DNA of 64,000 nt, from NCBI RefSeq assembly GCF_016908415.1, contig NZ_JAFBDW010000007.1, positions 1 through 64,000 of the forward strand. Direction: 5' to 3'. The position numbers and the translations under genes are program-made. Of the stretch, positions 52,181 to 62,200 are shown piece after piece. The notes under the pieces are model-generated. The model was not told the DNA's origin. It saw nothing but the letters and a program-made list of their open reading frames with translations, and did not search any database. Positions within the stretch are counted from its first letter, which is position 1, and every line of letters starts with the position of its first letter. This stretch comes from Caldicoprobacter guelmensis. Its GTDB lineage: Bacteria; Bacillota; Clostridia; Caldicoprobacterales; Caldicoprobacteraceae.

Positions 52181-54161
52181 AGCTTAATGAGGCAGCCCTT
52201 ACGTTTTCGTCCATTGCCTGCCGTGTGCGGACAAACTGGCTTTGGTAGAGGTTGTAGTAGACCCCCTTTCGTTCCAGCAATTCTTGGTGTGTGCCCTTTT
52301 CCACAAGCCTGCCTTTGTCTATCACGGCGATCAAATCGGCGTCCTTTATAGTGCTCAACCTGTGGGCTATGACAAAGCTGGTACGGCCTTTCATGAGGTT
52401 CCGCATGGCTTTTTGGATGTATACCTCGGTACGCGTATCCACGCTTGAAGTGGCTTCATCCAGTATGAGTATTGCCGGATCAGCTAGTACCGCTCGAGCG
52501 ATGGCCAGAAGCTGGCGTTGGCCGTGGCTCAAGTTTCCGCCTTCATCGGTGAGAATTGTGTCATAGCCTTGCGGTAAGCGCATGATGAAGTCATGGGCAT
52601 GGGCGATTTTGGCTGCCTGTTCCACCTCTTCATCGGTAGCATCCAGACGGCCATACCGTATGTTTTCGCGCACGGTGGCGTTGAACAGGTAAGTATCCTG
52701 TAGCACAATTCCGAGGCAAGAGCGCAGGCTTTCACGTTTAATTTTTCTTATATCGATTCCATCTATACGTATGCTTCCCTCTTTGACGTCATAAAACCGC
52801 GTGAGGAGGTTGATTATGGTGGTTTTGCCGGCTCCGGTTTCTCCAACTAGCGCCACCGTTTGACCAGGTTTTACTTCAAGGGAAAAGTTCCTTAGCACCA
52901 GGTTTTCATCGTCATAAGCAAATGAGACGTTTTCGAACTCCACATGGCCTTTTACGCCCGTTTCTCTGAGGTCCACAGCGTCTGGTGCGTCGCCCGGTTC
53001 AGGTTCCTCGTCTAAAACCTGAAATACCCGTTCGGCGCCGGCTGCTGCTGACAACACCATGTTGTACTGGTTTGCCATTTCATTTAAGGGGCGGGTAAAC
53101 TGCCTTGAGTAGTTGAGGAATATTGATATCGTACCTACAGTTACGGCACCGCCGATGTTGTTGACGGCCAGCAGGCCTCCAATCCCTGCAACCAGTGCAA
53201 ATCCCAGGTTGTTGAGCAGGTTCATGGTGGGTCCCATGACCCTGGATAAGACTTGAGCTTTTAATGCCGTTTTCTTGAGCTTTTGGTTGGATTCTTCGAA
53301 TTCGGCAATGGCGTGCTGTTCACGGCAGAACAGCTTTACTACCCTTTGACCCGAAATGGTTTCCTCTATCTTACCGTTGAGTTCACCCAGCGTTTTTTGC
53401 TGCTCTATAAAGAGCCTGCCGGTGTGTTTAGTTATAAGCTGGGTTAGAAGGAACATTAAAGGGATTATCGATAAAGTTATGAGGGTGAGAATTACGCTCT
53501 TTAATAGCATTAATATTATTGTGCCGACCAGGACAATAACTCCCGAGATAAATTGGGTTAGGCTGGCGTGCAGGGTAATGGATATGGTGTCTATGTCGTT
53601 GGTGAGGCGGCTCATCAGTTCTCCGTGGGTATGCGAATCAAAGAACTTGAGTGGCAGTACCTGATACTTGCTGAACAGGTCTCTGCGGATGCGAGCCACC
53701 GTCTTTTCGGATACGGAAGCCATAAAAAATCCCTGCAAAAAGGCAACCAACGAGTTTAGAATATAGACTCCTAAAAGGAGCAACGAAATGCGCACCAGCC
53801 CCTGAAAATCTCCAGGAATGATGTATTGGTCTATGGCCTGGCCGATGAGCAGCGGGCCTATAAGGGTGCATGCTGTATTGAGCAAGACGGCCAGTATGAC
53901 TACTATCAGCCCTGGGATGTCATCTCTTAAATATCTGCTCAGCCTAACAAGGGTTTTACCCAGATTTTTGGGCTTTTCCCTTGGTCCCATAAAACGAGCA
54001 TGCGGCCCCTGTGGTCCTCTCCTGCCAAATCCGCGCATACCAGGGCCACCAATACCACCCATGCTTTGAATCAAAGGAGCGTTTCTGTGTATATTGCTTT
54101 CCGGGATTCGCTTGTCGGATTGCCGAAAGTCGGCATGGACGTTACGCTTATCTTCAGGCAT
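52179..54161 (-). CDS. ABC exporter, heterodimer subunit 2
   Basis: A 660-residue permease-ATPase. An unusual N-terminal extension (about 80 residues, Gly/Arg/Pro-rich: MGGIGGPGMRGFGRRGPQGP) precedes the six-helix domain. The ATPase has Walker A GETGAGKTT, signature LSHGQRQLL (a common LSGGQ variant), and DEATSSVDTRTE. With the overlapping upstream gene it should form a heterodimeric multidrug exporter. Its start lies 8 bases inside the end of that gene. Confidence 0.93.
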   Translation of the reverse strand: MPEDKRNVHADFRQSDKRIPESNIHRNAPLIQSMGGIGGPGMRGFGRRGPQGPHARFMGPREKPKNLGKTLVRLSRYLRDDIPGLIVVILAVLLNTACTLIGPLLIGQAIDQYIIPGDFQGLVRISLLLLGVYILNSLVAFLQGFFMASVSEKTVARIRRDLFSKYQVLPLKFFDSHTHGELMSRLTNDIDTISITLHASLTQFISGVIVLVGTIILMLLKSVILTLITLSIIPLMFLLTQLITKHTGRLFIEQQKTLGELNGKIEETISGQRVVKLFCREQHAIAEFEESNQKLKKTALKAQVLSRVMGPTMNLLNNLGFALVAGIGGLLAVNNIGGAVTVGTISIFLNYSRQFTRPLNEMANQYNMVLSAAAGAERVFQVLDEEPEPGDAPDAVDLRETGVKGHVEFENVSFAYDDENLVLRNFSLEVKPGQTVALVGETGAGKTTIINLLTRFYDVKEGSIRIDGIDIRKIKRESLRSCLGIVLQDTYLFNATVRENIRYGRLDATDEEVEQAAKIAHAHDFIMRLPQGYDTILTDEGGNLSHGQRQLLAIARAVLADPAILILDEATSSVDTRTEVYIQKAMRNLMKGRTSFVIAHRLSTIKDADLIAVIDKGRLVEKGTHQELLERKGVYYNLYQSQFVRTRQAMDENVRAASLS

Positions 54162-55902
54162 AAATCTTTTCCTCCTTCCCTATCTGTGACCTGTAGATAT
54201 CCTGGTATAGCGGGTTGGAAGCGAGCAGTTCCTCGTGGGTACCCATCCCTGCTATGCGTCCCTGCTCTAAAACAATGATCTTATCGGCGTCCATGACAGA
54301 GCTTATGCGTTGGGCTATTATGAAGGTGGTACACTTGTGGTTCCAACGCTTTAAAGCCTGCTGTATTTTAAGTTCGGTGGCCATGTCTACAGCGCTGGTG
54401 GCATCATCCAAAATGAGTATTTTGGGCCTTTTGATAAGCGCCCGGGCAATGTTCAACCGCTGTTTTTGACCACCTGATAGATTAACTCCTCCCTGGCTTA
54501 AATCGGTTTGATAGCCGTTGGGGGTTTGCATGATGAAGTCATGGGCCTGCGCTATGGTTGCCGCTTCTATGGCTTTTTCAAGGTCTGCTTCAGGGTCTCC
54601 CCATCGGAGGTTATCCAATATACTTCCGGAGAATAGAAGGGAGTTTTGCATCACCATTCCGATCTCTTTTCTTAAGTTGTAAAGGCTGTATTCCCGTACA
54701 TCGATACCATCTATTAATATGCGGCCTTCCTGGGGGTCATACAGCCGTGGAATGAGGCTTACCAGCGTGGTCTTGCCAGATCCCGTTTCTCCAAGTATGG
54801 CCACTGTTTCACCCGGTTCGGCAGTAAAGGATATGTTTTTCAAAACCGGCTCTCCATCTGGGCTATAGCTGAAGGTTACGTTTTCAAATACTACTTGCCC
54901 TCGGGTTATTTTAGGCCCTTGTGAAACGTTACTCCGGTTTTCTGCTGGATCTACGATATCGGCCTCTTCCATCAGTACTTCTCTTATGCGGTCTGCCGAA
55001 ACCTTACCCCTGGAAAATGCCATCAAGTTAAAGGCGATCATCACCAGCGACATCATTATCCTTGTCAGATAGTTGATGAACGCTATGAGCTCTCCGATTT
55101 GTAATGTGCCGCTTTGTACCTTTATACCCCCTAACCACAACACCGCCACAGTAGCGAGGTTGGTGACCAGCATCAGAAGCGGCATACCTGTTGCCATGAT
55201 CCTGCCGGCTGTGATGGCGGTATCCCGTAGGTCTTCATTGGCCACCTTAAACCGTTTCTCTTCGAAATCTTTACGCAGGAATGCTTTTACCAGCCGGACT
55301 CCTGCTAGATTTTCTCGTATGATGGTGTTTACCCTATCTATTTTCGACTGGACTCGCCTGAACAGGGGGAAGCCCTTCTTGATTATGGCTATTGCGCCTA
55401 TGATGGTAAGGGGCAAGGCTATTAGCAGCACTGAAGCGAGGGAAGGGCTTATCTTTATGGTCATTATAATGGAACCGATACACAGCAAGGGAGCGCGTAT
55501 CATCATGGCCAGTGACATGGTGACCACGTTTTGAAGCTGGGTAACGTCGTTGGTAAGGCGGGTAATTAGCGATGAGGTTGGGAAGCGGTCGAGATTGGAG
55601 AAAGAAAAGGTTTGAATCTTGCGGAACAGATCCGAACGGATATCGGTGCCAAACCCCAGCGCTGCAACGGTGGATGCATATACGCAACCTATGCCGCCCA
55701 GCATCCCTATAAAGGCGATACCCAACATGATGAGGAGCTTGGTCAGGACATAGTTCATGTCCCCATTGGCAATGCCCTTATCCACTATGTCTGCCATATA
55801 GCGGGGCTGCAACAGGTCCATATATACCTCCAAAGCCATAAAAAGGGGTGCAAGCAGAACGTATACCCAGTAAGGTTTTAGATAGCGTGATATTCTTATC
55901 AT
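54154..55902 (-). CDS. ABC exporter, heterodimer subunit 1
   Basis: A 582-residue permease-ATPase with six helices, Walker A GETGSGKTT and signature LSGGQKQRL. In its Walker B region (LILDDATSAVDMATE) the catalytic Glu is Asp, the degenerate site typical of one half of heterodimeric exporters such as BmrC/LmrC. It overlaps the marR stop by four bases and the second ABC gene by eight, giving a tight three-gene operon. Confidence 0.93.
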   Translation of the reverse strand: MIRISRYLKPYWVYVLLAPLFMALEVYMDLLQPRYMADIVDKGIANGDMNYVLTKLLIMLGIAFIGMLGGIGCVYASTVAALGFGTDIRSDLFRKIQTFSFSNLDRFPTSSLITRLTNDVTQLQNVVTMSLAMMIRAPLLCIGSIIMTIKISPSLASVLLIALPLTIIGAIAIIKKGFPLFRRVQSKIDRVNTIIRENLAGVRLVKAFLRKDFEEKRFKVANEDLRDTAITAGRIMATGMPLLMLVTNLATVAVLWLGGIKVQSGTLQIGELIAFINYLTRIMMSLVMIAFNLMAFSRGKVSADRIREVLMEEADIVDPAENRSNVSQGPKITRGQVVFENVTFSYSPDGEPVLKNISFTAEPGETVAILGETGSGKTTLVSLIPRLYDPQEGRILIDGIDVREYSLYNLRKEIGMVMQNSLLFSGSILDNLRWGDPEADLEKAIEAATIAQAHDFIMQTPNGYQTDLSQGGVNLSGGQKQRLNIARALIKRPKILILDDATSAVDMATELKIQQALKRWNHKCTTFIIAQRISSVMDADKIIVLEQGRIAGMGTHEELLASNPLYQDIYRSQIGKEEKIYA

Positions 55903-56366
55903 GCATTACTCCCCCATTCTCCTTGATTTAAGTTGCATAGGTTTTCGTGAAGCTTTAGAAGAAGCCTGCGAAACTCTATAAGTTCTTGCTCTGAAAAGTT
56001 GTGAAAGCAGGCTTTCTCCAACTCTTGCAGTCCTTCCTTCATTTGCTGATCTACCATACGCCCTTTTTCGGTGGCGTAAATGCAAAAGGCCCTCTGGTCA
56101 TTGGGGTCGGGCCTTCTCTCAATGAGGCCGGCTTTTTCCAGCTTTTGGAGGAGTGCGGTAGTGGAGGCCGGGGTAATAAACAGCTTTTCGCTCAGTTGCC
56201 GCTGGCTTATACCTTCATTGGCTATGATTATCGCCAAGGCAATGGGTTGACCATGCTCAAGGCCGTTTTGATGTGCCAGCTTTCTTAAAAGGTCGCGGTG
56301 CAGTTTGGAAGTATGAGCAAACAGGCGGCCTAAGGGTTCATCGGGTGAGGGTTTACATGTATGCAT
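55899..56366 (-). CDS. MarR-family transcriptional regulator
   Basis: A 155-residue winged-helix regulator: GQPIALAIIIANEGISQRQLSEKLFITPASTTALLQKLEKAGLIERRPDPNDQRAFCIYATEKG shows the recognition helix and wing. ATG 56366 is chosen because AGGGAG lies nine bases upstream; longer readings to 56426 lack a site. It is the first gene of the operon with two ABC exporter genes and probably binds the palindrome at 56443-56460. Confidence 0.92.
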   Translation of the reverse strand: MHTCKPSPDEPLGRLFAHTSKLHRDLLRKLAHQNGLEHGQPIALAIIIANEGISQRQLSEKLFITPASTTALLQKLEKAGLIERRPDPNDQRAFCIYATEKGRMVDQQMKEGLQELEKACFHNFSEQELIEFRRLLLKLHENLCNLNQGEWGSNA

Positions 56367-56442
56367 GGCGTTCATCTCCCTAATTTGGGTATAGTTAAAT
56401 TTAGAATGCGTTTTGTAATTTTGCATATCCGTGGCAAATAAT

Positions 56443-56460
56443 TAGTTAGTTAACTAACTA
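56443..56460. promoter_or_regulatory. MarR operator palindrome
   Basis: TAGTTAGTTAACTAACTA is a perfect 18-bp palindrome directly downstream of the -10 box of the marR-ABC promoter, the expected place for autorepression. Confidence 0.75.
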
Positions 56461-56465
56461 TTGAT

Positions 56466-56494
56466 ATTTTATATCGCTGGCTAAGCGTTGTCAA
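56466..56494 (-). promoter_or_regulatory. promoter of the marR-ABC-ABC operon
   Basis: On the minus strand, TTGACA (56494-56489) and TAAAAT (56471-56466) with 17-base spacing, a near-consensus promoter. Confidence 0.75.
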
Positions 56495-56594
56495 TTCATT
56501 CTTTGGCTAAATTCGGTAGCAGTAAAATAAAAAATATAGGTGACAAGGGAAAATTTTTATGCTATAATCTATTACTGCATTGGGAGTTTAATAC

Positions 56595-56670
56595 GCCAAC
56601 ATAGCTCAGCCGGTAGAGCAGCGGTCTCGTAAACCGCAGGTCAGGGGTTCGAGTCCCCTTGTTGGCTCCA
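56595..56670 (+). tRNA. tRNA-Thr (anticodon CGT)
   Basis: Acceptor GCCAACA/TGTTGGC, D arm GCTC...GAGC, anticodon stem GCGGT/ACCGC with loop CTCGTAA (CGT), T arm AGGGG-TTCGAGT-CCCCT, and encoded CCA. It is seven bases upstream of tRNA-Pro. Confidence 0.95.
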
Positions 56671-56676
56671 GAATGT

Positions 56677-56753
<77 letters not shown>

Positions 56754-56887
56754 TTTTGTAATATTCTTTAATTTTTTCTTTTGTTTTAAGGTCGATGTAA
56801 GGAGAGGGGAAAGACCTATTTTTTTATTTATAGACAACGGTGAAGGGCAATAGTAAGTTAAAGCTTATAGAAAAGGCGGAGACGTTG

Positions 56888-56959
56888 ATGTTAGAGAGGG
56901 GGCAAGAGCGCATTTTTCTCCATCTTGAAGAAGGGGAAGTTTCCTGCGCTCAGATATGA
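56888..56959 (+). CDS. short upstream ORF coupled to pgsA
   Basis: A 23-codon frame (MLERGQERIFLHLEEGEVSCAQI) whose TGA overlaps the pgsA start (ATGATG). pgsA itself has no good ribosome site within 15 bases, so translation of this frame may deliver ribosomes to pgsA. It could also be chance or a gene remnant. Confidence 0.3.
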   Translation: MLERGQERIFLHLEEGEVSCAQI

Positions 56960-57483
56960 TGAACATACCCAATATATTGACGGTTATAAGGTTTTGTTTG
57001 ATTCCGGTTTTTATATATGTCTTTTACAATCCAGAGATACATAACAACCTATTGTGGAGTATTGTGGTTTTCATAGTAGCGGGGGCTACTGACCTTTTAG
57101 ATGGATACATCGCTAGAAAATACGGCTTGATCACCAAGTGGGGAAAATTGATGGACCCATTGGCCGATAAGCTCATGCTGATTACCGTTCTTGTTTCACT
57201 GTATATCAAAGGCATTATCCCGGTGCCTATAATATTGATAGTCTTTATAAAGGAATTTCTCATGATTGCTGGAGCCGCTTTTCTTTATAAAAACCGCAAT
57301 ATAGTAGTGGAAGCAAATTTTTTTGGTAAAGCTGCTACGGCGTCATTTTACGTGGCGGTGGTGGCTACCGTTCTTAAATTGCCGTATTATAATATGCTGT
57401 TGTACATAGCTGTGGTTTTGGCGTTGGTGGCTTTGGTGCAGTATGGTTACAAGGCTTTCAAGAAGGGTATCGCAAAAAAGTAA
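56956..57483 (+). CDS. pgsA: CDP-diacylglycerol-glycerol-3-phosphate 3-phosphatidyltransferase
   Basis: A 175-residue membrane enzyme of the CDP-alcohol phosphatidyltransferase family, making phosphatidylglycerol phosphate for anionic phospholipids. The catalytic motif DLLDGYIARKYG...GKLMDPLADK (D-x2-D-G-x2-A-R-x8-G-x3-D-x3-D) is intact, with about four to five hydrophobic helices. The start is ATG 56956 or 56959. Confidence 0.93.
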   Translation: MMNIPNILTVIRFCLIPVFIYVFYNPEIHNNLLWSIVVFIVAGATDLLDGYIARKYGLITKWGKLMDPLADKLMLITVLVSLYIKGIIPVPIILIVFIKEFLMIAGAAFLYKNRNIVVEANFFGKAATASFYVAVVATVLKLPYYNMLLYIAVVLALVALVQYGYKAFKKGIAKK

Positions 57484-57510
57484 GACGTACTGGTTAAAAA
57501 TATAAAAGAG

Positions 57511-57545
57511 AAAGGGGCTGGATGCATTCGGAACAGCCCCTTGTT
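57511..57545. terminator. terminator between pgsA and GH4 gene
   Basis: GGGGCTG (57514-57520) and CAGCCCC (57534-57540) pair across a 13-base loop, followed by TTGTTT; A-rich sequence on the other side allows use by the converging gene. Confidence 0.65.
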
Positions 57546-57554
57546 TAATCTCTA

Positions 57555-58880
57555 TCAGCAGAAATGCTTGAATTGAGGCAGCCAATCCTTGTTCACTTCA
57601 AACATTTCCTTGACCATCTGCTTGATTTCGGCCAGGCTGAGTACTGCCGATGTTAACGGGTCAAAATAGACCGCCTGGTATATCTTGGTGGGGTCGCCGG
57701 TTAGGGCGCCTTCAACCGCCAGCTCTTCGCACATGGCGTTTATGTTGTTCAGGATTGCAAGATGTGGCGGCAAAGGCCCTACGTGGATGGGCTCAAATCC
57801 GTATTTGGATGCCAGCACCGGTACCTCAACGCAGCAACCTTCCGGCAGATTATCAATGAGGCCAAAATTCCTTACGTTGCCGTTGAACTTGTACAGGGTT
57901 CCGTCGCCAATGACGGCATTTAGAATACCGGCTGCATATTCTTTCCCGCGATTTAAATCAATAGTATCCTGTTCTAACCATTTCTTAATCTCATCTCTCC
58001 AGGTATCCTCTCGCCTCAAGTACTCTTTAAGTATATACGCGTATTCTCCAGGATTCCATCCTGTACCGTGAGTACAATACTTTTCTATGAGGTCAGGCCT
58101 CTTTCTAAACCATGCGTTGTATTCAGAGTTATGTCCGCTGGATTCAGTTACATAATAGCCCAGGTGAAGGAACATCTCGTTACGAACCTGCTCCTGGTTG
58201 TAGATTTCGGGTCGCTTTACTGCTTCGCGGATGAGGGGATAGGCGTCTTTGCCGTTCCACTTGAACTCCAGGAACCAGGCCTGGTGGTTTATTCCGGCGC
58301 ACACATATGTGATTTCTTCCATTGGGGCTCCTATCCACGATGCCAGCATTTCGGCGGTTCCTTGGACGCTGTGGCACAGGCCGGTTACCTTCACTTTGGT
58401 CTCTCCCTGCATAGCTCTGCACAACATGGCCATGGGGTTGGTGTAGTTGAGCATTATGGCATCAGGGCAATACCTTTCGATGTCCCTGCATATGTCCAGC
58501 ATGACGGGTATGGTTCGTAAGGCCCTGAAGATACCTGCCGGTCCCCGGGTATCCCCTACGTTTATATCCACACCGTACTTCTTTGGAATCTCAATGTCAT
58601 GGCGCCATACATGCACTCCTCCTACCAGGATGGTGCATATAACCCCATCTGCATCCTTTAAAGCCTCAGCTCGATCTGTAGTGGCTATGACCTTGGCGGG
58701 ATAGTTTCCGGCTTCGATGATCTTGTCGACTGCTTTCTTTATGTAGCCCAGGCGCTCTTCATCGATGTCCATGAGGGCGATGGTACAATCCTGCAGTGCA
58801 GGGTATGTAAGTATATCACGCACTAGACTTCTAGTAAAACCAAAACTGCCAGCGCCTATAAAAGCAATTTTTTTAGACAT
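57555..58880 (-). CDS. melA: alpha-galactosidase, GH4 family (MelA-like)
   Basis: A 441-residue GH4 enzyme. N-terminal NAD loop IAFIGAGSFGFTRSLVRDIL, NVGDTRGPAGIFRALRT, the metal motif LCHSVQGT (C-H-S-V, the alpha-galactosidase form) and INHQAWFL are visible. It hydrolyses alpha-galactosides such as melibiose without prior phosphorylation, using NAD+ and Mn2+. The start follows AAAGGGGG. It stands alone without a transporter nearby. Confidence 0.88.
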   Translation of the reverse strand: MSKKIAFIGAGSFGFTRSLVRDILTYPALQDCTIALMDIDEERLGYIKKAVDKIIEAGNYPAKVIATTDRAEALKDADGVICTILVGGVHVWRHDIEIPKKYGVDINVGDTRGPAGIFRALRTIPVMLDICRDIERYCPDAIMLNYTNPMAMLCRAMQGETKVKVTGLCHSVQGTAEMLASWIGAPMEEITYVCAGINHQAWFLEFKWNGKDAYPLIREAVKRPEIYNQEQVRNEMFLHLGYYVTESSGHNSEYNAWFRKRPDLIEKYCTHGTGWNPGEYAYILKEYLRREDTWRDEIKKWLEQDTIDLNRGKEYAAGILNAVIGDGTLYKFNGNVRNFGLIDNLPEGCCVEVPVLASKYGFEPIHVGPLPPHLAILNNINAMCEELAVEGALTGDPTKIYQAVYFDPLTSAVLSLAEIKQMVKEMFEVNKDWLPQFKHFC

Positions 58881-59242
58881 TGTTGGTAAACCCCCTTTAA
58901 ATGTTTTGTGTTTACTTATACTTTAATTATAAAAAGACGTGGTCTGTTTTTTCTATATAGTAGTGTGATATTTAAATTAAAATTTTTAAGATATTGTGAC
59001 TTCATGGTGATAATGGGTTCTCAGAATCTTGGCAGCACGCTCGGATTTTAACAATGGATGATTGGCAGCTTGTTCATGTTTCTCTAACCGTGTTATAATT
59101 TATACAGATAAATGAAGATTATGGTAAAAAATTTCCTCAATAAAGTTATGATTTTCGATAAGGATAAGCTAGAAACAGTGATGTGTGTTTTGTTTGAGTG
59201 TGTGAGGAATTTGGGGTTGAATATGTAGTGGGAGATGGGGTC
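58881..59242. other. divergent intergenic region melA/addB
   Basis: No gene is seen. It holds TATAAT on the minus strand near 58930 for the GH4 gene, without a clear -35. On the plus strand TTGTTC (59070-59075) and TATAAT (59094-59099), 18 bases apart, form a probable addB promoter. Confidence 0.5.
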
Positions 59243-62200
59243 ATGAAGGTGTTATACTATGAGCCTTATACAAGTATGAGGCGGACAGAGCTGATAAAGA
59301 AATGTATTGATTACATACGAATGGGTTATACGGCATTGTACATACTGCCATCGAGAGAAGCAATGTTTGACGTAAGGCGGCTTTTCATTGAGCACATGGG
59401 GGGAATATTCAACTGCCATGTCATAGGGTTTGACGATTTGGAAAGGATGATAGTTGAGGAGACAGCAGGCTCAAAAAAGCGCATAATGGATGGTACCGAA
59501 AAGCGAGTGATGCTGAGCGGCATTATGAACAGCTTATCTCCTGATAACTTTTTCAGCTTGGTAAAGCACAGGCCAGGGTTTATAAATCAGGTTATAAACA
59601 CCATAAGGCTGCTTAAACGCTCATACACAACTCCAGAGCAGTTTTTCTCAAAAACAACGGCTTGCCGAGGTAGCCTTCTCAGAAAATGCATGGGCTTTTA
59701 TGAGATATATTCAAAATATGAAAGTGTCAAGGCCGAAAAACATGTTATGGATATTGATGACATTTCGTTTGAGGCCGTTTCAAAATGCTCCGAAGCCAGC
59801 ATATTTAACGATGCAAAAGTTATAGTAATTGATGGATTTGTGAATATTGACCCTGTCAATATACAGCTGATTAGGTCCATAATGGAGTATTTCCCTGATA
59901 TAGAGATATATGTCAATGTTCCTTATAAAAATGTGCACAATCAGGATTTTCTACAAGAAGGGATTATAAACGACTTTATGAAACTGGGTTTTGAAACTAT
60001 AGAGCAAGAAGGTTTACAAAGTGCATCTAAGTTTGGCGCCCCATACAGTAGAAGCGATGACATGTCAGAGCATCATCCAAATTTTTTCTGTTTTGCTGCT
60101 TTTCCCAATAATGAAGGTGACAACGTAGAGCTCTTAAGCCTGGCTGCTGAGCTTTATTCTCAAAAATCTCGTTTGAAAATAAGCAAAGACAGCCTGCGTA
60201 TACTTAACAGCCCGTGTATAGACCATGAATTGAGAATAGCGGCAGGCTTTATAAAGAAGATGATACAGGAGTCAAAGATAAGGCCTGACAAAATAGCAGT
60301 TGTTGTAGCTGATATAAAAGCATATTTAGACAAGGCGGTGCGGGTATTTGAAGAGTATGGTATACCGCTTAATGTCAAATACGGGGGCAAAATGAACGGC
60401 ATGTCCCTTGTAAAGGACATCATAGCATTGCTCAAATATGTGCTTTATCAGGAAGAACGGGATGACTGCTTCAGCAGTATGGTTACATCAATGTACCTCC
60501 TTCCTGAAGGGGTGCTGAACTTTGAAGGATTTAGCAATGCCAGGCTGATCGAGATGGCCGAAGATGCGCTTCAGGCTAATCACCATGACCCTTTTTCAGC
60601 TTTTTTGGCTGTTTATTTTGACACCACGCAAGATGAATACGCAAAGTCATGCATGAAGGATTATATTGATAATGCCGTAAGCATGGTGGATAAGCTTGAG
60701 AAATACGCGCAGCGGTTCGAGTTTGGCATTGAGGACGTTGGCGAATTTTTTGCGAATTTAAAGGGCTATTTGGGTTCTCTAAAACTTGCTGGCAGGATAT
60801 CGCTATTACATCAAAAAGGCATCATAGGCACTGATATGTGGTTTGGCAATATGAAGGCTTTGACGACGGTCATGGACGTCCTCCAGCGCTTGGAGGAGCT
60901 GTATGGCCGTTATGCTTCGCTTAAAGAGGTACGGTATTCAGGATGCGATGTCATACAGCACATTGTTGAGAGCCTGTACTCTTTTGATATAGACGATGCT
61001 GGAAGTTCATCAGGAGGCGTCAAACTAATTCCTCCCGACCTCATAAGAGGGCAGAGATATTATGCCGTTTTTGTATTGGGCCTCAATGAGGGGGTGTTCC
61101 CCGCTGTATATAATGCTGTTCAAATATTTGACAGCTATGAAGCAAACCGGCTTTTCGAGCTGGGAATAAATCTCATGCCTGCCTCATGGGAACTTGAGCG
61201 TGAAAAGATAAGGTTCAATGCGTGCATTGCCGCAGCTAGGAACAAGCTGTATCTATCTTACCGTACGCTGGATGAAGACGGCAGCGTGATGAACCCGTCA
61301 CCCTTTATAGACGAGGTGTTGTCCGTAATAGAGGACCGGAGCAGGGAGCATATTGTGGAAAGCCAGGTAACCATGCGCGACAGGATGGCCTTTAACAGGC
61401 AGCCCTTCAGCCTTAGGGAGGCTGTCAAAGCCATAGGCACTATGCTGAGAAACAATGGGGATACGGCTGAGGATTTGAAGACAAGTATATGCATTCCCGA
61501 GATTTTGGATCACCTCAAGTATCCGGCATATGCCTCCTGCGTGGAATTCTCAAGGGAGTTTGCTCCGGCATTTGACGCATATGACGGGAAGCTGAATACA
61601 CCCCCTGAACTTCAGCAGAATATGACGTACATAATTTCGGTTTCACGCATAAATGATTACGCCAGGTGTCCGTTTAAGTATTTTGCCAATGTCATGTTTG
61701 ACGTCGATGCTGAAGACCAGGATTTAAGGAGCAAGATGGACATAAGCAGCTTTTACCATGCGGTGCTTAAGGCCTACTACCAAGGAGATTGTGACCCCTT
61801 AAATCCCGATGCTGACAGGTTTAATTCGATATTCGAAGAAAAATTGCAAAATATCAGTTTAAGCCATATACCGTCGTCGCTTAAGGGATATGCCGTTGAA
61901 GAGCTCAGAAATACGCTGTTTAAGTTTATCTGCCATGATGCTCAAAACATGCGCAGGTATTATGATGCCACAGGTTGTGAGTTGAAACCGGCATTGCTGG
62001 AATACCCCTTTAGGGTGGGCATAAATACCGAAAGAGGCAGTGTTGTAATATCAGGCATAGTTGACAGGGTGGATGTGGAGATCGATAGGCGAGGCAATTT
62101 TACCGGCAGATATATAATATATGACTATAAGAAGAGGAGGATCAGTGGACTGAAGGAGTGTATCGAAGGCAGCGATTTCCAATTACCCCTTTATTATATA

